Shown here: piece after piece, positions 10,373 through 21,070 of the stretch
How the letters are laid out: each line of letters starts with the position of its first letter
Position numbering within the stretch: the stretch's first letter is position 1
NCBI RefSeq assembly: GCF_000003605.2
Contig: NW_003116455.1
Location: forward strand, 157,602-181,311
Direction of reading: 5' to 3'
Length of the DNA stretch: 23,710 nucleotides
Origin: Saccoglossus kowalevskii
Taxonomy: Eukaryota; Hemichordata; Enteropneusta; Harrimaniidae
Made by a program: the position numbers and the translations under genes
The notes under the pieces: model-generated
Database searches by the model: none
Told to the model about the DNA's origin: nothing
The model's input: the letters and a program-made list of their open reading frames with translations, nothing else

Positions 10373-10579
10373 TCACTCACTTGTCATGACGCATGCCATG
10401 TTTTGTATCATGCTCACGATTATGTGAAAGCCAAAACAACTTGTTTTCATACTTCTGTTAATGCAATGTCTAAAAGTACAATCCAAAAAATATTCCTTGG
10501 CAATGGGCTGCATTCCACTAATTATCATACCTCCTTCAGACCAAAAAATGTGATGATCCTTTGTGCTGAACAGGAAATA
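10373..10579 (-). pseudogene. Possible MULE-like transposase fragment
   Basis: In a 153-codon minus-strand frame (10834-10373), residues 86-149 contain YFLFST..HHIFWSEGG..., then AKEYFLDCTFRHC, then GFHIIVSM. MULE-family transposases and their FLYWCH/SWIM-associated relatives have a similar order: an 'F-IFGTE' strand, about 20 residues, then 'K-WF-DGTFK--P', then 'QL-TIH'. DCTF would be a changed DGTF carrying the first catalytic Asp (residue 118). The frame ends 35 residues later with no further match. The first 85 codons are unrecognised and probably chance. Similarity is judged by eye only. Confidence 0.25.
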
Positions 10580-10839
10580 CAATGTTAACAACAAACAGGT
10601 TATGCCTGTTCTTTGCATGAACTTGTCGCGGTAAGGTCGTTCACCTTTTATGTATACGTCAATATAAAATATATGGTATATAAATGGAATTTGAATTTTG
10701 CAAAGCGAACAGACATAAAGCATAAAAGTTTCAATTTGAATAAAAAACAACAAAATATTTCCAAAGATAAAACGATGACGACAACCCGACTGCTTAACTA
10801 TTGCACACATACATGTATTAGCGAAAGCAGACATTATTG

Positions 10840-12810
10840 ATCTGTGACGGGATTACGTGTCATTGTCACAGGGGAGTGACAGATGAAACAAACAACTTCA
10901 ATCACTGCCAGACGGATGCGCACGATGAATTGAACAGCGAAATCAAAATATGTGTAGCTACAGCACAATTATGTCAAACTAGTTCTGATTAATTTAGCTA
11001 TAAATTCTGTGTAGCTGTCGTTTGCACCACAATGTTGTTAGGTAACCTATGAATTCATGTGATATGTTTACCCTATGACGCAATGTCATCTAACATTACA
11101 TTTGCTTATCCAACATACTGGTTACAAACAGTTATCAAAGAAAAACTAAATTCAATTTCAAGACCTGAGGCTCAGCCTATCCTATGATTATATAAATAAG
11201 GATGGGTCATATAGGCATATACAATCAGTCTGTGGGAACATGGTTATAATGACAAAGTAGAATAATGGACAAAGTAGAAATACATTAGCTGTTGTGTATA
11301 AAAATAATGACAAATTAAAATGAACGTAGCCGTAACCGTAAATGTGGCTGTGTACAAATACAAGATATTTAAATTACGCGACATGTAATTGTTCAATATC
11401 GAAACATAAAAACAGATGATGGGAATCATGACTAACAATTATTGATTCAAGTCAGGTGGTTGTCTTTAGTTCCTTTAATATTAAGGTTGTCTCCATTAAG
11501 AGTCGTAGCCAAATGAACACATGGCGAGGTTATAACCTTCGTACATATATACACTCCCATAAACAATACTGTCTGACGAAATAATGAATGTATTATACAC
11601 AAAAATACATTGAATATTACAAAACCTACATTGAAAAAAAGGTGAATTTTGTTTGGACAGATGTGTACTTATTGTGATAGCGCCACCTATGTGGGTGGAT
11701 GGAAAGAAATAAAATCACCTCATATTTATATTTACGAATGTCCGCTTTGTAATTTTAGTGTAAAACATGTAACGCAATCAAGTTAAAACAATTATAATAT
11801 GGGCGGTCCGATGGGAAATTTACAAGCAAACGTAATTCTGAAATAGAACACATATGTAATGTCGCAAGATGCTAGATAAATGGTTATAATAATATTACCA
11901 TTGATAATTATTATAAAACTGAATTCGAACTGGGAAATCAGCAGTAATAATAATTCATGAAATCAGTACGACTGTATTGATGGGCTGTAGTAGACAGCTT
12001 GTTTCCCGCTGGTTATAAAATATTTCTCTAGCTACCTTGAGACCAATTAACCTACCTAACGATGAGTTATAATTATTGTATAATAAACACGTTGGTCGCA
12101 GTATAGTGTGACAGTAAGTTCATTTAATGTGCCAAGGCATGGCATAACAGTATACTATGAATTTAAATTAAATTTACTAAAATATCATTATTAAAATGAG
12201 CAAATAGTTCATTGTGAATATATTAAATTACTCAGTGATAAATTGTGTAATTGATTAGTCATCTACCGAGCACTGCATTTAAATGTCTCACATATTCTCA
12301 CCGATTATTAAATAATACAACGTATTGAAAACCATACTACTTGCTATTATTCTACTTCCGGTATGCATATACGCGATATAAATCAGTTTTTCGTTCTTGT
12401 TTTTGTAAATATATCAAAAATCATCCAGTTAAATCTCGGCATACCTAGCTTACATGTTGAAGCCCATTGCATGTATACGGAGCAATACGTGATATGTGTA
12501 TGTATATTGTGTATGCATAAATACATATTGATTACTAATGGCTGCTTAAACGATGTAAGGTTAAGAAACAAAATGCTCGGGCAGCTTTCAGTTTATTGCC
12601 TGCAGCTTTTTGCCATGATATATTTGCATTAAAAAAGAGGCAGTTGATTTGATTTAAGTGAAAATAAAACAGTGATTTTTGTCTGTCAATCATTAACAGT
12701 TGATACTGCAAATAACGAATACATACGTACTCATCCTATAAGTGGGCCTATCATAAAATGCAGAATATGATAATCATTGTGAGCTAGGCAACCAGTCAAA
12801 CGAGACTGTG
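10840..12810. other. No gene seen
   Basis: AT-rich sequence. A small hairpin, TGTCAC-agggga-GTGACA, lies near 10865-10882. Frames of 62-89 codons near 11244-11438 and 12363-12632 carry no recognisable features. Confidence 0.5.
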
Positions 12811-12818
12811 TGACGTCA
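12811..12818. promoter_or_regulatory. Consensus CRE (TGACGTCA)
   Basis: A perfect cAMP-response element, the binding site of CREB/ATF bZIP factors. It lies 27 bp upstream of a TATA-like box and about 65 bp upstream of the inferred transcription start. That is the usual position in animal neuropeptide and hormone promoters. Function is inferred from position. Confidence 0.5.
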
Positions 12819-12845
12819 TGCCCATCACGACACTGACCAAGCAAC

Positions 12846-12853
12846 TATTAAAA
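12846..12853 (+). promoter_or_regulatory. TATA-like box (TATTAAAA)
   Basis: Placed between the CRE and a good splice donor at 12926/12927. It predicts a transcription start around 12876-12886. TATTAAAA is a weaker variant of the consensus and is common in AT-rich DNA, so the support comes from the context. Confidence 0.4.
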
Positions 12854-12875
12854 TGCATTCATTAAGAGGCAAACA

Positions 12876-12926
12876 TCGTGGTTACACAAGTCCCTCTTCG
12901 CAGTTGTCGTCACAACCTGTTTCAGG
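12876..12926 (+). other. Candidate non-coding first exon
   Basis: The start is inferred from the TATA-like box. The end is TTTCAGG followed by GTAAGC, a good 5' splice site. If the start is near 12876 the exon has no ATG and would be 5' UTR. An ATG overlapping the TATA-like box (12853) would be upstream of transcription. The proposed intron runs 12927-13290 (364 bp). Confidence 0.4.
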
Positions 12927-13154
12927 GTAAGCATATGTTCTCTATCAACACCATAAATGCTTTATGGTTTTGTGAGAGTGATGGCAAACAAGCTATGAAT
13001 TTCAAACTAAATCTCCGATTCCACTCGTCGTCAAAGTAGCATCGTGCTATTCATCTTTTCATCAAGTGCCGCCTATTTTATTTTCATTTTTTGTTATATA
13101 AGTTATTTTATTTATTAGTTGAGAAACGCTGTGATTCATGTAATGTGATCGTTC

Positions 13155-13215
13155 AAACCCCGCCACGGTAATACCCTAAATTGGTATCGTTTTAGACGGC
13201 GTTTTGAGGGATTGA
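13155..13215 (+). other. Imperfect hairpin in the proposed first intron
   Basis: AATACC and GGTATCG flank a 7-base loop. Outward, CCGC/GCGG and AAAC/GTTTT can pair, giving arms of about 25 bases with bulges. Length and loop are within the range of a pre-miRNA, but pairing is poor. A degraded foldback repeat or chance is more likely. Confidence 0.15.
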
Positions 13216-13290
13216 TATACTAAGTCTAATTCCGCGCTCGGATGCTTATTAAAATAAATAAGATTTATTCATCTTTCTATCTCATTGCAG

Positions 13291-13449
13291 ATATACATTC
13301 ATTGTGCGTTATGTGTTGACGTACTGCATTGCTTGAAAGATACGGGAACATTGATATACACAACAATACATAGCTCGTGGAAGACTGCGAATGAGACACC
13401 GAAAACACTCTGGAATTGACCTTCGTGTATACATGCTGTGTTTTTATTC
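13291..13449 (+). other. 5' UTR part of candidate exon 2
   Basis: Begins after a good 3' splice site (T/C-rich tract, then ctcattgcag at 13281-13290). It contains two upstream ATGs: one at about 13311 with a 2-codon frame, and one at 13391 whose 26-codon frame overlaps the main start and closes near 13470. These could lower translation of the main frame. It leads directly into the signal-peptide codons at 13450. Confidence 0.4.
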
Positions 13450-13512
13450 ATGGGTTTCAAGTCTGCGTTGATTCTTACTGCAGTGATTTTAGCCACCATC
13501 ACTACTAAACAG
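13450..13512 (+). CDS. Signal-peptide-coding exon of an unidentified secreted protein (partial)
   Basis: ATG at 13450 opens 21 codons starting MGFKSALILTAVILA and ending TTKQ. There is a short basic N-region (Lys4), a hydrophobic core of about 12 residues and a polar end, as in a secretory signal peptide. The last codon CAG is followed directly by GTAAGG, a near-consensus 5' splice site, so the exon ends in phase 0. The exon has a convincing acceptor at 13290. Upstream lie a short leader exon, a TATA-like box and a CRE, which together suggest a secreted peptide or hormone-type gene. Without splicing the frame would run on to 13662 (70 residues), with no recognisable mature domain. No dibasic processing sites or cysteine pattern can be assigned, so the product is unknown. 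Confidence 0.42.
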
Positions 13513-13580
13513 GTAAGGGGACATTTCTTTTTAATTCTATATTCTGCACCGTCGTCTTTTTGTATTTCATCGGTGTTCAG

Positions 13581-13727
13581 CGGGTATGTGTCAAATTTCA
13601 TCAGCTGTTTACAAACACATACGGTAATTACGGTACTCATTCGTTCAAAACACCTGGCCTAGAAACGACGACTAGGCCTGCTTATTTCAAACTAGATTTT
13701 AATTTAATTCAATCTGGCATGTATTAG
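13581..13727 (+). other. Weak candidate third exon of the secreted-protein gene
   Basis: A T/C-rich tract ending tcatcggtgttcag (13567-13580) could accept splicing from 13512, giving a 68-bp intron. In phase 0 the next 48 codons are open and close at TAG (13725-13727). They would start RVCVKFHQLF and include an RPAYFK segment. This would make a protein of 69 residues. The intron is very short, and no polyadenylation signal lies close behind (next AATAAA near 14340), so a more distant exon is at least as likely. Confidence 0.15.
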
Positions 13728-16700
13728 GAGTTTTACGCCTGGTTGAAACTGGCTACTGACGCTCGTGTTTCGAAGCACACTATCGCTATCTTCACTTCGA
13801 GTAGACTCTTTTCATTACATTCATACAAAGACATACCACGCAGAAAAAAGACTCAGTAGTGTAACTTCGTTAAAATTCCCCCCAGCATGCCTTTTTCTCC
13901 CCCAAATTGGAGAAATGAGGTTTTATCAAGATAGTCTTTTATCTCTTCACGTCGGTAATTCCGTCTTTGCTGTGTACCGTCACGTTCACCTTTCGAGGTA
14001 AGATGTCATTAACTGTTGTCTGACTTATTTATACTTTCGCCGCATGGGTCACAATTGCAAACACATTTCATGTTGTAAAACAGATCGCGTGTTTTCAGTA
14101 GACCCATCATTCTCAGCTGTTCTATCGATCGCCACACCAAACGTGTATTTGTATTATATAATCATACCTGCTTATTCGACAGTAGTGGATGAAAACTCAT
14201 TAGATCTTAAGTACGTACTTCCTATTCTTGGAGACTGTCTCAGTTTTTAATGTGGTGACATGGTCGGACCATTTCTTCGTGCACATACAAACATGGAAAA
14301 ACAAATGTGAAATTATTATAACAACACAATATAGTCTCAAATAAATTAATCAATTAAGAGGGAAATATTAATTATGATATTTTTGTGTTCACATTATTCG
14401 AAGAATGTTAGTTGAAGTAATATATACGCTAAGGTGAATTAATCTCTGCTTTAATTTATAAATGCCTGCTTTAAGAATTAGTAAAGTTGCAATTGCTCGT
14501 TCTAACAGGGGTCTGGTTGTAATAATTTACGTCGAAATAAAGATAGCCGCCCGTTCGTCATCAGTGGCAGCCGCAATCACTTACTAGTTTGTGAATGTCT
14601 AACTCGAGTCTTATTTTCAGATTGATTGTAATTATATTTTGTAAGATGTAGTCTTCAGGCACATTGCAAGTGGGCATCAATATAATATACAGACTTGAAG
14701 GAGTGTGTTCGGAACATTGAACTTCGCATGTCACTTAATATGGGTTATTAAAAGAAGCCGCAAAGAACAGAATTGGACGGAGTAGCCGGTTCCGTTAATC
14801 ACCCGCAGTGCATCTTTTCAATGTGTTTCATAGACAAAGTATGAACACATAGACTGTTACCTAGTGTTCGTAACCCCCCACCCCCACCCATTGCGTGAAA
14901 TAAGAAATGAACATAAGTGTGTATTTATAGACGCATTACGCATTCGAACGAATAAAACAACCTGATTCGTGGTTTGAAAATTCCCACCTTTGCATTCTGA
15001 GTGGCATCAAAGCATAGCATCTTAAGGAGAGTAAATATCGCCCCAAGTGATTTTGTGTGCTAAGTCCTATTAAATTTGAGGGAATATTGTAAATGAAATG
15101 AACTGCGAAATGAAAAGCCAATGAAGAGCCCTTGAGGGGTTAACGTAGGTACGCGCTTCACGTGCGCACTGATTGGTACCCGGTTCACGCGCGTTCACAG
15201 AGGCCAATTAAACACGATTGTGTTCCACCCGGTAATCATTTGATCTTCATACCAAATTCTGTATTTAATGGAAAGTTCGGCAAAGTAGAACAAAAATATA
15301 CGATGATTTGTCTAGATGTTCATAAATCAGCAATCGTCGAGCTCACCTCTAATAAAACTATTTTTGAAACCATCAATGTATTTTAACTAAATTGCGATGG
15401 GCGGTCCGCGCGCGTCTTAAGAGTAACTCGACAAGCAGGACAATGGAGAAAACGAACCCAGTGCATTTCCACTGAAAGGTTTGATAAATTATAAACATAT
15501 ATGCGTTCATGCAAACAATAACATTTTTTTATTTCATATTATTTGTGTCAACAGTGTCGTATGGTCGTATTACCCCCAAGTTACTTGAAATATACTAGAA
15601 GTGGTGTCAATATTATCACGTGTCCCATCCATCTATGTGTAAGTTCTATGAAAAGCGCGTTCAGCCCTGGAATCTGAATACGAAATCTAGAACGCGCGTA
15701 CTACACGGCAGGTAAATTCCGATTACTGGAAATCGTTACGTATCGCAATATATTATCAGAATTGTACACTATCAGGTGTTTTTAAAATCCTGAGACTCTT
15801 CGTCACTCTTCGTCGCCCCTTTGGGATAGTGGTTTAGTCCAAGAAAAAGACGTCAGAAAAATTTGGAACTTACACATAACAACGTAAAATAATAATAACT
15901 ATTTGTGGCGTAGTTTTTATTCGAACATGTTAAATTATGTAAGGAGGTTAAAAACGTTACGCTCGGTTATTTGATGGCGGATATCAAACCTCTCTGAATA
16001 AAATTAGCATATTTGGGGCAGATAAACAACTTCACCTACGCTCGGTTATTATCTTCCGCCGAACATGTTAATTTCTTCCAAAGAGAAATACCGCTACTAA
16101 ATACCACCACTTGCTGTTTATAATATCTAAACATTACATGGCTTTATGTCACTATGATACATATGATAAAATGACATCACTGAGTTGAACATGTTTTTAA
16201 ATTTCTAATTTTAGCTAAAAACGTACTAGTGTTATGGGATGGTCATTTTGTTTCAATATGTAACAAAAGTTGGATATTTACTTTTTTTAATTGTTTGGAA
16301 ATTTGGAAAGCAGATTTCTACAATTGATGTTACATAATGACAAGGCTAATACATACACATAATTGTACTTTAACGTAATGATAATTGTTCTGTTTTATTC
16401 GCTGTCTTGTCTAGTCGTAGTGAAAGAGCGAAAGTGTAGCGAAGTTTTGAAATATGATATATACATATATGTGTGGTGTGTCTCATTAATGCTTCTCATG
16501 TTGATATTTGTCTACGTAAATGGCTTGCTCCTTGTTGGTGCTAAATCTTAGTTTTACAAACATTTCTCAGTTTAGCTAGGTTTGTTGTATTGTGGGCGAT
16601 GGCGGTGTTCTTCTGCAGTGAAAATGAGGAGTCGGTTTTATGATGCTCAATTGACATTCTCAGCGGTTTCCAGGAAATGATTTAGTACGTGCAGTTCTCC

Positions 16701-17144
16701 CGGCATGGCGACCTGAAATGATGCGGCGTAAGAAAATTAAAACAGTAAAAACATTCCCAACTGAAATGTAATCTCTGTTGTCGCCTCAAGTCAGCATAAG
16801 GACACGTAAATATTAAAAGCGTAATATTTATGTGTCACTTTATGTGTGTGAAAAGTGGCATGGTGGATTTATCGTCCTACTGACTTCTCCAATCATGGTG
16901 GACCTTTCGACGAAAGTAGCACGTAAGGTATATCCATATTTACCACGAATCAACGAATTTACATATCCCGAACGGAACATTCAAAAAATGTGTAAGCAAC
17001 CAAAAAGTACGCAACAATACTTGACAAATCAGCAAAAGATGGATATGTGGAACCGAAGGCGCATATTGTCATGACGCGTCATTCAACTATAGGTAAAACG
17101 GTGTATTTGCTCCTAAGCATCTTTAGGGTTTACCATTAGGAATA
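13728..17144. other. No gene supported; scattered isolated signals
   Basis: About 3.4 kb, largely AT-rich. Seen: an isolated donor GAG|GTAAGA at about 13998; a C-rich tract aaccccccacccccaccc at 14872-14889 (G-rich on the minus strand); a CpG-rich patch at 15150-15200 with E-box CACGTG (15159-15164) and inverted CCAAT (GATTGG); and a repeated tacgctcggttatt pair near 15958 and 16036. Frames of 62-80 codons at 13765, 14044, 15162, 16363 and 16832 show no recognised domain. Any could hold a small exon that I cannot confirm. Confidence 0.45.
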
Positions 17145-17336
17145 TTGATAAGTTACACATATCGCAAAGTTCTTTCAAATGTCGGATTACGGGAAATACA
17201 AATATACCAAAAACAGTCAATCTGTTCGCGCAGGGGTCCTACCTGGAACGCCCTAACATTAAAGCGAAAGATATTAAGAGGAAGCCCCTCTTCCCTAACC
17301 CTCTTATTACAGTTAAAATCACATATCTTCACTTGA
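17145..17336 (+). mobile_element. LINE ORF2 3' end fragment (CR1/L2-like)
   Basis: A 63-codon frame ends IYQKQSICSRRGPTWNALTL, then SPSSLTLLLQLKSHIFT and a stop at 17334-17336. This matches the last 45 or so residues of CR1/L2-type ORF2 proteins, whose tail reads 'YKKSFS-RGP-LWN-LP', then 'SSL--FK--LK-HLF' near the stop. The Leu before Trp is missing (an apparent 3-base loss) and Pro of WN-LP is replaced. Upstream RT blocks were not found within 300 bp, so this is a 5'-truncated relic, as is normal for the class. Confidence 0.6.
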
Positions 17337-20184
17337 ACATTCGCATATATCTCACTATCCGATGTCCCCCGGGAGCTAATATCTTCGGTGAGTAGTGAGA
17401 AGTAGCACGGCGGAAACATTACAAAAAACCTCAGTTCCATCTCGTTATCGTCTCATCTGACGGTGATTGCGGGTGCATTCATAAGTACTCCCTTGTGTGG
17501 AGGGATTGAGACGAGGTTAATAAGACAGAGAGACGTTGACGATCACAAAGATGTAAAGAGGAGCGAGTGGAAGGTCATTTACATATTGACGGCTTTGGTG
17601 AGTATTACTTCTTCGACTTCCTCAGGTTGTCATTACGTTAAAAACCTCAGAAAATTAAAGGAAACATATATACTTTCCATATATTTTAACGTTTCAGTAA
17701 TTATATGAAAGTGTTATTTTTAAACTAAACCATCAGTTATGCATGTAGGTGATATTCACATAATATCGCCAATAATGCATGTGCTATTAAACTTTGTCGC
17801 AGCTGTTTATATTTCACAGCACAAAATACAAATTAACCTTTTCTACCTTGAAGCAACAGGGAACAAATCAGTTAGCAGAAAAATCAGAATTAGGATTGGG
17901 AAAACTCATATCGCTGCTGTAAATATAGCCCAGACAGGATGGTATTAGCCAACATTCACTACAAAACTATTTTCATTGTCTTTTTATGAAAATTGTTCAT
18001 TTGTTCACTTGTTTTGAAGACTGGGTGTGGTACTTCCTGATACATGAACCAGTAATCCATAAAAATATCGTAAATACACATTACGTAATTTTGTTTATTT
18101 CACAAAATCAATTACAGTCCAATCGTTCTGAATGAAAACAAAATGGCCGCTTATAATTAAAATGATGTTGTATTACTTCGTTCATTTAACTTTGACACAT
18201 TAAATCTCTCAATTAGATTTCGAAATCTTATATTTGGATTGTGTTTAGTATTTTGCTTATGTGCCATATTATTCAAAGAAAAAAGAGACAATAACTTAAA
18301 AAGTGAGAGATTGGCTATAATTGGGTTGTTTATATTTTATCGCATATAGTAGGATTGCATATATTAGTATGGTCTCTTGGTAGTGCTGGATATACTTTTG
18401 ATGCGTGTAAACGTCACACTGCGCAATGAAACACCAACAATATATCATTACATATCAACTGTGTATTCAATTTAGCTATATGACCTTATGTATGAAATCA
18501 TGTATGTTGAAAGGATCTCTCGAATTATCTCAATTTTCCGACTTACTTGACTTTCGCTTTAGGTGTCATAGTTCAGATTCTGTGTCCTTATTAGCTGGTC
18601 AAATCAACCAGTAAAAGCGTATAACAGTTCATTTGCACTTCATATGCATTGCGTGAGTCCACGTGTTATGGGCATGCCTAGAAATATAACATGTTTAATA
18701 GTGATGACACGATGACACTGATTATTCGCCGAACGAAAAAGCAGTTAACGGCGTTATGTTTACGTTACATTCATATATAAAGCGTTGCAAGCCCATGTAC
18801 GGACGCACAGTGCATACACGTACACTGAACAAGCGTGGGATATGCATCTGCGTACGATTTTCTAAAGCGTAATATCTGAATAAAACAAAAGCTCGTGCTG
18901 ACCCTAAATGTCTACAAATCTTAGCGTGATATGCAGGTGAATTGAGATACTAAGCGAAAAGCGAACGAATTTACATTTAAATTAGAAGGCGAAAGTAACA
19001 ATGTTTAAATGGATTTAATTTGGTTCTGTGCTATAAAGAGTGAAACTGTAACAACACACGTCTATTAAGGTACGAATAACTACCGCTATGTGGCTTTATA
19101 TTACTCATTTGTTTTCATGGTGAATGTCAGAGAAATCTTCATCATTAATTGTTTTATGTTTCCTAAGTGTTATGTTCTGATGTGGGGGGGGTATGGTCGT
19201 TTAATTACAATGCAGCGAGTTATACAGCGGGTAACCTTATGAGCAGAAGTGAAACAAAATGTATCCGAGCGTGCATCATTGCAGAATCTGCACCCGTTGC
19301 ATCTTACTGAGACCGTCACAGTGTTTTTTTGCATCATGATGGGGTCGGAAATTGTAGAGTTTGTAATATGTCCGGCTATACGGTCTTCCGATTAAAACTG
19401 CACGCATTGTCACACACACACGTCAAACAGCTGTTAGAGAAGAGTAACATTGTCTTTTAATAACAGAGATTTCGCTGTTCTGTGTCATGACATTACGCAG
19501 CGTGCATTACGCACATAAAAACCGACAGCAGCATATACAACGTATAAAAACGAAATACAAGCGAGTTACCATTTGTCTGTTTATCGTGTTGCTAAGCTAT
19601 TTCTCAGAGCACAGTTTAGTAGTTAACAGTCCCATAAACATGGATGTATAACATCGTATAACAAATGTTAGCTCTTCAGATTTGAATTATGACGTCATTT
19701 TTAATGACTACTAATATGTACCTTGATTGCTTGAGAGAGCACTATTGGAAAAAGCTTACATTAGCAGATGGGACATTTATTTTATCGGCTAAGTTATCTA
19801 ACAGGAACGCGAAGCATATATGAATTCCTGAAACTGGGTAGTGCGCAATTACGTCACCCTGGTGATAACACTAAAGATACGCTGAATAAAAACGTGTTTG
19901 TTAATGTAACCACGAATATAAAAATAGTTTAATTCATTTGTGATGTGACTAATCTATTAATTTGTCCCAGGATAGAGCGTGAAATGAGTGATATAAAAAT
20001 GAATACAGTTGTTTATATATGTGTAAATCATACAATATGCATATTAGAATGGAATTGCGGGAGATATTAAAATTCGTTAATATGTTTTAGAAAAATGATG
20101 TATAATATCCAAATGGCCAATTACAGTAATGCTTGCATATTTATCGTGTATCAGTGACCAATAATATAGCTCGTTATGAATGCG
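17337..20184. other. No gene supported
   Basis: About 2.8 kb. A frame at 17406-17597 ending at a good donor (TTG|GTGAGT, 17597/17598) is discussed as a finding. TATATAAAG at about 18772 and a tandem cattacgca pair (19491-19499, 19505-19513) are isolated promoter-like signals. A perfect CRE TGACGTCA lies at 19690-19697. An (ac)n run is present near 19411. Frames near 17739 and 18426 show no domain. Confidence 0.45.
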
Positions 20185-20307
20185 TTATTTTGCTCTCTTG
20201 TATGGATAAATGCTACTGGTGCTTGCATGCTGTAATGATATTACGATAGCATAAATTATGAAGAGTATTCTATGGGTTATACTGGTCATCCAATGAAGAA
20301 AATGAAA
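20185..20307 (-). mobile_element. LINE ORF2 thumb-region fragment
   Basis: The minus-strand frame (20412-20185) contains FLHWMTSITHRILFIIYAIV followed by ISLQHAST..IYPYKRA. This matches the conserved stretch downstream of the RT palm in CR1/L2/Rex-type elements, 'LHWLPV--RI-FK---L-YK-LH--AP-Y'. LHW and HRILF are intact, while LPV and the FK lysine are lost. Neither the upstream palm nor the downstream WN-LP tail was recognised nearby, so this is an isolated, decayed piece. Confidence 0.55.
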
Positions 20308-20412
20308 TGTGGTTTCACCGGGGAAAACATTTTCTTTAACAATTGAATTTTTGTCATGTTTTTTTTTGTATTTGCACTCAAAATTGTAAGTTTTATACAT
20401 TGTATAATTCAT

Positions 20413-21030
20413 TTCGGTGAGTTTCCGAATAAGTTTGGTATGTGTTTTCTCACAATATACCTTACATAATTAAGTAACGAACTCATCAGACGGAGAATTT
20501 CAATTCGATTCGATATCTCGTGATGGGTGTGATTGTTAAATATTTTATCAGATTACTACTTTACAAAAATAAGCAAACGCGTCAAAGTTCAGGACAAAGT
20601 GAGCCAGTAATAGCTTTGATTGGCAGACAGTCATCTAGGTCACGTTACGAACCTTTTCATCTCATTTAATTCCTTTGAGAAAAATAACTACTTAACACCT
20701 CTATGGAGATAACGAAAATGAAAGCGTACATCTGCTTTTGTCAGTTGATATTCGTCCTCATTGTTGAAACAAAAATTCAAACCAATCAGACAGTCAATTA
20801 TGATTGTCACTGCATTACGACAGACTTTTTTAATAGTTGAATTGTATTAGGAAATCCAATATTTTTTTTCTTTTGTCGAACACGAACTCACGCGTGAAAT
20901 TACGAGATTGCGAAATATGCCATGTATCAGGAGCGGTTGATTGACAGAAAGCATAAATGTCACGCTACAATTATCGGTAAATTGAGACGTTGAACGGACG
21001 CTCAAATGCTCTAAATGTGAAACCTCGGTG
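20413..21030. other. No gene seen; CCAAT-type motifs
   Basis: AT-rich sequence with GATTGG near 20617 followed by cagacagtca, and ACCAATCAG near 20780 followed by acagtcaa, so a short motif recurs about 160 bp apart. No supported reading frame. Confidence 0.4.
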
Positions 21031-21070
21031 TATAAATAGACTCGTTTACAAGTCCAAATACGCCGTCAGT
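21031..21070 (+). promoter_or_regulatory. Candidate TATA plus initiator promoter
   Basis: TATAAATA (21031-21038) is a perfect TATA box. TCAGT (21066-21070), an invertebrate-type initiator, lies about 35 bp downstream, close to normal spacing. The first ATG after it (21079) opens only 18 codons. No splice donor of good quality follows, so the transcript, if any, is unidentified. Confidence 0.3.

Noticed and set aside
14044-14250. 68-codon plus frame with several internal acceptor-like CAGs
   Set aside because: Phase 0 entry from the candidate exon at 13512 hits stops quickly; no recognised motif.
3655-14546. Shared 15-mer aataaagatagccgc at about 3655 and 14535
   Set aside because: One such coincidence is expected by chance in a window this size, and the flanks are not similar.
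14872-14889. G-quadruplex-like G-run on the minus strand
   Set aside because: Only three separated G-runs of three or more, so a canonical four-run quadruplex is not formed.
15162-15386. 74-codon frame containing ICLDVHKSAIV, resembling the N-terminal motif of IS110-type transposases
   Set aside because: The match is a few residues, at the wrong place in the frame, and the context is eukaryotic; treated as coincidence.
16378-16551. Small hydrophobic protein-like frame with two membrane-like stretches (starts MIIVLFYSL)
   Set aside because: T-rich DNA produces hydrophobic frames by chance; no promoter or splice sites tie it to a transcript.
17310-17387. Acceptor (cccctcttccc...attacag) and donor TCG|GTGAGT framing a possible small plus-strand exon
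   Set aside because: The pyrimidine tract is part of the LINE ORF2 tail in another frame, and no compatible neighbouring exon was found.
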